Source: CAVTWS01 sp964390555 (GTDB lineage: Bacteria > Actinomycetota > Acidimicrobiia > Acidimicrobiales > SHLQ01). Taken from it: DNA of 28,401 nt. The stretch is taken from the NCBI GenBank assembly GCA_964390555.1, contig CAYMJU010000192.1, forward strand, positions 1-28,401, written 5' to 3'. The notes beneath the pieces are model-generated. The model was given only the letters and a program-made list of their open reading frames with translations, had not been told where the DNA came from and made no database searches. Positions 24,211-28,401 of this stretch are shown here, in pieces; position 1 is the stretch's first letter, and every line of letters begins with the position of its first letter. A program made the position numbers and the translations under genes.

Positions 24211-25106
24211 GTCGGGATCTCCAATGCGGGGTCGAGGGTGGGCCACACGAGGGGGCAGTCGGGTCCGCCGAGCGGGTCGCCGTCGGCCACCAGCTGGTGG
24301 TGCGCCTTGAGCGGCGCACCGCGGCGGCGGTGGTAGCGCGCGTCATCGCCGCAGTACCGCACGGAGATGGCGCGCCGCATGCGGTCGGTTGACGAGTTCC
24401 CCTCGGCGCCGTGGATGGTGCAGGCGTGGTGCACCACGACATCGCCTGGGCCGGTCTCGAACGTCACCAGGTCGTAGTCGCCGCGCCGACCCCGGATGTC
24501 TGGAACCAGATCGCCTTCGGTGTCGGCGATCGGCGCGTCGGTCACGAAGTAGTTGGGCCGGTACGGGCCCTTCCACATGTGCGAGCCGCGCACATACGAA
24601 ACCGCGCCGGTCGACGAGTCGTTGGGGTCGAGTGGTACCCACGACGTGCAGACCTGGCGGCCCTCGATCTGGAAGTACGACAGGTCCTGGTGGTACGCGG
24701 TGGGCTCGTGCGTACCCGGCTCTTTGACGAGGACACTGTCCTCGTAGAGCCAGACCCGTTCACTTCGCAGCAGGGCGGCGGCGATGGCCGGCAGCGCCGA
24801 TCGGGTGGCGAAGTCCGCGAACGCCGGGTGTAGGCGCCAGTGGTCGACGCCGCTCCGGAAGTGACCGCGCCGGGCGGCCCGTTGCGCGATCGCGTCGACC
24901 AACATCGTGGCGGCGCCGGCCTGACTGAGGGCTTCGCCGAGCTCGGTCATGTCGGTCGTGGCGCGGCTGTCGGCCAGCGTCGCGGCCACCGGTCCGGCCA
25001 TGGCTGCGACATCGGCGGGGTCCAGAACCCCACGTAGGCACACCACTCCGTCGCGCCAGAACGCCTCGATCTCGTCGTCGGTGACGGGGCGAGTCGGGTC
25101 CTCCAC
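24207..25106 (-). CDS. Phytanoyl-CoA dioxygenase (PhyH) family protein
   Basis: 299 residues from GTG 25106; TTG 25115 would add three residues, and no start has a Shine-Dalgarno. Double-stranded beta-helix Fe(II)/2-oxoglutarate oxygenase. Iron ligands are H139-x-D141 in AYHQDLSYF and H232 in CTIHGAEGN; the arginine about 13 residues later (DRMRRAISVRY) would bind 2-oxoglutarate. VWLYEDSVLVKEPGT before the first His is typical of PhyH proteins. The family hydroxylates acyl-CoAs or small alicyclic and halogenated substrates. First gene of the operon continuing into the epimerase, FadD3-like ligase and P450. Confidence 0.92.
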   Translation of the reverse strand: MEDPTRPVTDDEIEAFWRDGVVCLRGVLDPADVAAMAGPVAATLADSRATTDMTELGEALSQAGAATMLVDAIAQRAARRGHFRSGVDHWRLHPAFADFATRSALPAIAAALLRSERVWLYEDSVLVKEPGTHEPTAYHQDLSYFQIEGRQVCTSWVPLDPNDSSTGAVSYVRGSHMWKGPYRPNYFVTDAPIADTEGDLVPDIRGRRGDYDLVTFETGPGDVVVHHACTIHGAEGNSSTDRMRRAISVRYCGDDARYHRRRGAPLKAHHQLVADGDPLGGPDCPLVWPTLDPALEIPT

Positions 25107-25145
25107 GGTCAGCAACGTAGCGCGGGATAGCCAGATGGCTGCTCA

Positions 25146-25164
25146 GCTTGTACTGGCCGCAAGC
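25146..25164. promoter_or_regulatory. Possible operator upstream of the dioxygenase operon
   Basis: Inverted repeat GCTTG (25146-25150) and CAAGC (25160-25164) with a 9-base spacer, 31-58 bases upstream of the dioxygenase start. The spacing suits a dimeric TetR-like repressor, and KstR2-type operators also carry CAAG/CTTG half sites, but here the halves point the opposite way. No regulator gene is nearby. Confidence 0.3.
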
Positions 25165-25172
25165 CTCGACGC

Positions 25173-25193
25173 GGGCGCGCCGAATTCGCGCCC
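25173..25193 (-). terminator. GC-rich hairpin after the amidohydrolase gene
   Basis: GGGCGCG (25173-25179) and CGCGCCC (25187-25193) form a perfect 7-bp stem with a 7-base loop, starting 17 bases after the amidohydrolase stop on the minus strand. There is no T-tract; such hairpins are common actinobacterial terminators. Confidence 0.5.
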
Positions 25194-25209
25194 AGATCGG
25201 GATGGGGTG

Positions 25210-26486
25210 TCAGGCGGTGGCGTTGGCGGCTACCTCGGCCAGGCTGATGCTCTTGGTGGCGTGGCGGCCCTGGTCCATCGACCGGATCGAGACGTCGTGG
25301 CCGGCGGCTTGGGCTCGCAGCGCACCGACCGTGCACTGCTCGCGCGAGATGTGGGCGAACGGGTCGAACTTGTACCAGCGCATGGCGTTTCCGTGGGTCA
25401 TCTTGTCGATCTCGTCGTCGGGGACGCCGGCGAACACCTCGGCGAGCTGCTCGGGGGCGTCGGGCCAGACCGAGTCGCTGTGCGGATAGTCCATCTCCCA
25501 GCTGATGTTGTCGATGCCGATCTCGTGGCGGAGCACCACCCCGACCGGGTCCAAGATGAAGCACGTTAGGAAGTGCTCGCGGAACAGCTCGCTCGGCTTG
25601 AGGTCACCGAAGTCCTGCCCGGTCCAGTTGTGGTGCATGTCGTAGGTGCGATCGGCGCGGTCCATGAAGTACGGGATCCAGCCGGTGCCGCCCTCCGAAA
25701 GGGCGATCTTGAGGTTCGGGAACGACCGGGGAACCCGCGACCAGAGCAGGTCGGCGGCGGCCTGGCTGATGTTCATCGGCTGGAGCTGGATCATCACGTC
25801 CATCGGCGCGTCGGGCGCAGTGACGACCAGCTCGCCCGAGGAACCGAGGTGGATCGACACGACGGTCTCGCAGTCGACGGCGGCCTGCCAGAACGGGTCC
25901 CAGTAGGCGGAGTGGAAGCTCGGCTGGCCGAGCTTGGCCGGGTTCTCGGTGAACGTCATCGAGTGGCAGCCGAGGTCGGCGAGGCGACGGATCTCGGCGG
26001 CGGAGTCCTCGGCGCTCCAGATCATCGGCAGGCCCATCGGGATGAAGCGGCCCGGGTAGGCCCCGCCCACTCGTGGATGTGCCAGTCGTTGTAGGCCCGG
26101 ATCAGGTCGCGGGCGAAATCCTTGTCCGGGTGGGTGGCGAACAGGCGACCGGCGAAACCCGGGAACGACGGGAAGCACATCGAGCCGAGCACGCCGGCCG
26201 CGTTCATGTCCTTGATCCGCTCGTGCACGTCGTAACAGCCCGGTCTCATCTCCTGGAACGACGTGGGCTCGACGCCGTACTCCTCCTTGGGGCGACCGGC
26301 GACGGCGTTGAGACCGATGTTGGGGATGGTCGCGCCGTTGAACGTCCACACGTCGTCGCCGGCGTCGGTGTGGACGACCTTGGGGGCCTGGTCGCGCCAC
26401 TTGGCGGGGAGGTGCTGGTCGAACATCTCCGGCGGTTCGCACAGGTGGTCGTCGACGCTCACCAGGATCATGTCGTTCAGGTTCAT
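25210..26486 (-). pseudogene. Amidohydrolase (Amidohydro_2 family), single frameshift
   Basis: Two overlapping frames together make one amidohydrolase of about 425 residues. The first (ATG 26486) begins MNLNDMILVSVDDHLCEPPEMF, with the metal-binding D-x-H, and runs to YNDWHIHEWAG. The second resumes at AYPGRFIPMGLPMIWSAEDSAAEIRRL and ends at 25210. It carries VVSIHLGSSGE, KIALSEGGTGWIPYFMDRAD and the metal aspartate region ISWEMDYPHSDSVWP. The break is at CCCC 26061-26064, where one more C (G on the coding strand) would restore HEWAGAYPGRF. The family contains metal-dependent hydrolases and decarboxylases. The rest is well preserved, so a sequencing error or a recent mutation is more likely than long decay. 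Confidence 0.88.
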
Positions 26487-26577
26487 GACCCGATGGTAGG
26501 TGGTCAGACCACGCAGGGGACGGCGAACGCCTTCAGTCCGAACGGTTGTTGATCGCCTTGGCTGTCGGCTCGGCCCC

Positions 26578-27396
26578 TCAGTCGGGATCAGAGAAGCGTG
26601 GCGTGTCGTCGGCGAGGCCGGCGCGGATGGCTTCGAGCTGGTTGGGGCTGCCCATCAGGCTATGGATCTCGACCCGTTCGGCCGCAAACGTCTCGGCCGG
26701 GGTGCGCAACGGAGCGGCGTTGAAGAGCCGCTTGGCCGCCCGGATCGCGTCGGGCGACTTGCCGGCGATCTCGGCCGCCAACTCCATCGCCGCCCCGAGC
26801 GGATCTTCAGCGAGGTGGGTGACGAGTCCGAGCTCCTTGGCCTCGACGCCGCGCACCATGCGGCTGGTCCACACCAACTCCTTGGCCACGTCGAGCCCGA
26901 CGAGGCGCACGAGAGTGGCGGTGGCGGTCATGTCGGGGATCAGGCCCCACTTGACCTCGAGGATGCCGATGCGGGCGTCGGGGGCGGCGATGCGGATGTC
27001 GGCGGCCAGGGCGATCTGCGCGCCGGCCCCGAGGGCCACGCCGTGGATGGCGGCGATGACCGGCACGGGGCACTCCTGCCACACCCACGCCGCCTGCTGG
27101 GCCCGGTGCGTGATCGATCCTTCCGGCACCTCCGTCAGTCCGGGGAGCTTGCCCGTCGGGTCTGACGCCGGTCGATCGGCCATGGCGCCGAAGTTGGCCA
27201 GGTCGAGCCCGGCGCAGAAGCCGCGCCCCTCGCCCGACAGCACGATCGCCCGCACCGTCGGATCCGACGCCAACGCCGCCCCGGTGGCCGCCAGCGCCTC
27301 GGCCATCGCCCGGTCCATGGCGTTCATCTTGTCCGGCCGGTTCAGCCGCACATCGGCCACATGGCCACTGACCGACACCGTCACCCGTTCGCTCAT
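26578..27396 (-). CDS. Crotonase-family enoyl-CoA hydratase/isomerase
   Basis: 272 residues from ATG 27396; longer upstream frames overlap the next gene. Crotonase marks: RLNRPDKMNAMD, IVLSGEGRGFCAGLDLANF and HGVALGAGAQIALAADIRI. The position of rat E144 is Q127, E164 is kept as E147 (ILEVKWGLIPD) and an aspartate stands at D155. The E147-D155 spacing of eight equals that of the E196/D204 pair of delta3,5-delta2,4-dienoyl-CoA isomerase, so an isomerase-like reaction is favoured. A 26-base gap separates it from the DUF2889 gene upstream on the same strand, so they may be cotranscribed. Confidence 0.93.
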   Translation of the reverse strand: MSERVTVSVSGHVADVRLNRPDKMNAMDRAMAEALAATGAALASDPTVRAIVLSGEGRGFCAGLDLANFGAMADRPASDPTGKLPGLTEVPEGSITHRAQQAAWVWQECPVPVIAAIHGVALGAGAQIALAADIRIAAPDARIGILEVKWGLIPDMTATATLVRLVGLDVAKELVWTSRMVRGVEAKELGLVTHLAEDPLGAAMELAAEIAGKSPDAIRAAKRLFNAAPLRTPAETFAAERVEIHSLMGSPNQLEAIRAGLADDTPRFSDPD

Positions 27397-27422
27397 GCGG
27401 CGCACCTTACCGCCAGGCTTGC

Positions 27423-28253
27423 TCAGGGGAGGCGGGTGTCGAAGTCGGCGAGTTGGGTCTCGGGGTGGCTCGTGAAGTCGCGGCCGGTGCCTTTGCGACG
27501 GATGGCGAGGTTGCCGACACCGGGCTGGTAGGTCATGCACGGCCCGTTCGCCATCATGCCGCCGTCGCCTCCACCGACGTCGGCGGCCACCGCAAAGGTG
27601 TCGAGGTCCATCATGCGACCCATCGAGATACCGATGATCCGGCGAAGGGCGACCGCGACCTCGGCGGCGTCGGGGTCGAGCGTCTCCTCGGCCCAGGGGA
27701 TGAACTTGCGGTCGAGGTCCACGCCGACCCACTCGTTCGGCGCGGTGATTCGGCGTTCGGCGAGCGTCCACTCGAGTACCTGCTCGCCGTCTCGCCAGGC
27801 CGTGGCGCGGTGCTCCTGGTCGGCTCCCACCCGGTCGGTGACCTCGAAACGGTAGTCGCGCCGCTCCATCGGCCGGGTGGCGTGGGCAACCGTCAGGCCC
27901 GTGACGTCGAACAGGTGCGTGCAGTTCATGCGCGGATCGGTGTACCCGCCGAACGTGCTGGGGCTCGCGGTGAGCGGCTGGCCTTCGACGGCCCGGATCG
28001 GCACGTCGGCGGTCATGCACGACGACCACGGCCCCCGCAGCGGCGTGGCGTCGGCGGATTGGATGGTCGTGCCGTCGTGGCGGATCTCGATGCGGAAGTG
28101 GTGGAAATCGTCCTCCAGCTCGCCGACCGCCAACGAGCCCGAGCGGTTGACCACCAGGATTCGCCGCCGGTAGATGCCGGACCCGTACGGCTCGTCCCAC
28201 AGCTTCGGAACGTCCAGCCGCTCGATGGGATCAGCATCCCGATGATCGCTCAC
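27423..28253 (-). CDS. DUF2889 domain protein
   Basis: 276 residues from GTG 28253; GTG 28262 is also in frame, and neither has a strong ribosome binding site. Residues 10-140 fit DUF2889: an early RRRILVVNRSG, DDFHHFRIEIRHDG, the core LRGPWSSCMTADVPIRAVEGQPL, and NCTHLFDVTGLTVAHA with its Cys-His pair. The rest is an extension (ADQEHRATAWRDGEQVLEWTLAERRI, PCMTYQPGVGNLAIRRKGTG) I do not recognise. The family has no established function but recurs beside actinobacterial CoA-catabolism genes. Divergent from the LLM oxidoreductase, only 39 bases apart. Confidence 0.82.
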   Translation of the reverse strand: MSDHRDADPIERLDVPKLWDEPYGSGIYRRRILVVNRSGSLAVGELEDDFHHFRIEIRHDGTTIQSADATPLRGPWSSCMTADVPIRAVEGQPLTASPSTFGGYTDPRMNCTHLFDVTGLTVAHATRPMERRDYRFEVTDRVGADQEHRATAWRDGEQVLEWTLAERRITAPNEWVGVDLDRKFIPWAEETLDPDAAEVAVALRRIIGISMGRMMDLDTFAVAADVGGGDGGMMANGPCMTYQPGVGNLAIRRKGTGRDFTSHPETQLADFDTRLP

Positions 28254-28292
28254 GCTTCGCACGGTATCGGTCGGGCTGCGAAGATGCCGTCC

Positions 28293-28401
28293 ATGAAGCT
28301 CGCCCTCGGCCTCGACCTCTACCGCAACGCCAAGCTCCAGGTCCCCGTGGATCTGGTGCGCCACGTCGAATCGCTCGGCTACCACTCGGTGTGGACGGCC
28401 G
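28293..28401 (+). CDS. LLM-class flavin-dependent oxidoreductase, 3'-truncated
   Basis: Only 36 residues are in the window: MKLALGLDLYRNAKL, then VPVDLVRHVESLGYHSVWTA. The K-x-A-L-G-x-x-L start and the E-x-x-G-Y-x-S-V-W pattern are the first strand and helix of the luciferase-like TIM barrel. In actinobacteria many such proteins use F420. The start is ATG 28293. The gene continues beyond the window. Confidence 0.8.
   Translation, partial: MKLALGLDLYRNAKLQVPVDLVRHVESLGYHSVWTA

Noticed and set aside
1..28401. CRISPR arrays, tRNA/rRNA genes, transposases, attachment sites
   Set aside because: No spaced direct repeats of CRISPR length, no cloverleaf or rRNA motifs and no transposase or integrase-like proteins were seen.

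Overview
The window is GC-rich, densely coded, mostly catabolic DNA. It looks like an aerobic member of the Actinomycetota, quite possibly an acidimicrobial lineage; that placement is inferred from the gene set and not from a marker gene. Supporting signs are a SigK/RskA-type ECF sigma and anti-sigma pair, a CYP124/125/142-like P450, a FadD3-like ligase, an LLM (probably F420-type) oxidoreductase, a DUF2889 protein, an AdaA-AlkA fusion, frequent GTG starts, and at least seven gene pairs joined by 4-base ATGA/GTGA overlaps. No tRNA, rRNA, CRISPR array, insertion sequence or phage gene was seen. No gap between genes is longer than about 155 bases.

Layout. 1-1042: 3' part of an acyl-CoA/aryl-CoA ligase (+). 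1054-3036: solitary molybdopterin oxidoreductase (-). 3069-4940: acidic protein of unknown family built on 35-residue tandem repeats (-). 5095-5550: Rrf2 regulator without cysteines (+). 5558-8147: TSUP transporter, second TSUP transporter and a quinone oxidoreductase (all -). 8185-9465: AAA_14/DUF4143-type ATPase (-). 9517-9567: perfect 23-bp hairpin. 9561-11533: coupled alkylation-repair pair, AdaA-AlkA fusion then Ogt (-). 11658-12590: zinc alcohol dehydrogenase (+), its 3' end overlapping an orphan gene (12567-13136, -). 13228-14443: divergent crotonase coupled to a RidA protein (+). 14436-17030: three-gene NodIJ/DrrAB-type ABC exporter (-). 17162-18825: crotonase plus SDR (+). 18832-20123: ECF sigma and anti-sigma (-). 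20224-25106: four-gene operon of dioxygenase, epimerase-like SDR, FadD3-like ligase and P450 (-). 25210-26486: amidohydrolase broken by one frameshift (-). 26578-27396: crotonase (-). 27423-28253: DUF2889 protein (-). 28293-end: 5' end of an LLM oxidoreductase (+).

How the genes fit together. Two CoA ligases, three crotonases, two short-chain dehydrogenase-type enzymes, a P450, a phytanoyl-CoA dioxygenase-like enzyme, an amidohydrolase of the decarboxylase-like superfamily and an LLM oxidoreductase point to breakdown of hydrophobic alicyclic, steroid-like or terpenoid acids. The substrate cannot be read from the sequence. The three crotonases have three different active-site layouts, and two lack both hydratase glutamates, so they probably do not carry out one repeated hydration step. 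The least explained genes are the 35-residue-repeat protein, the orphan at 12567-13136 and the ATPase whose nuclease-like domain seems to have lost its E-x-K motif.
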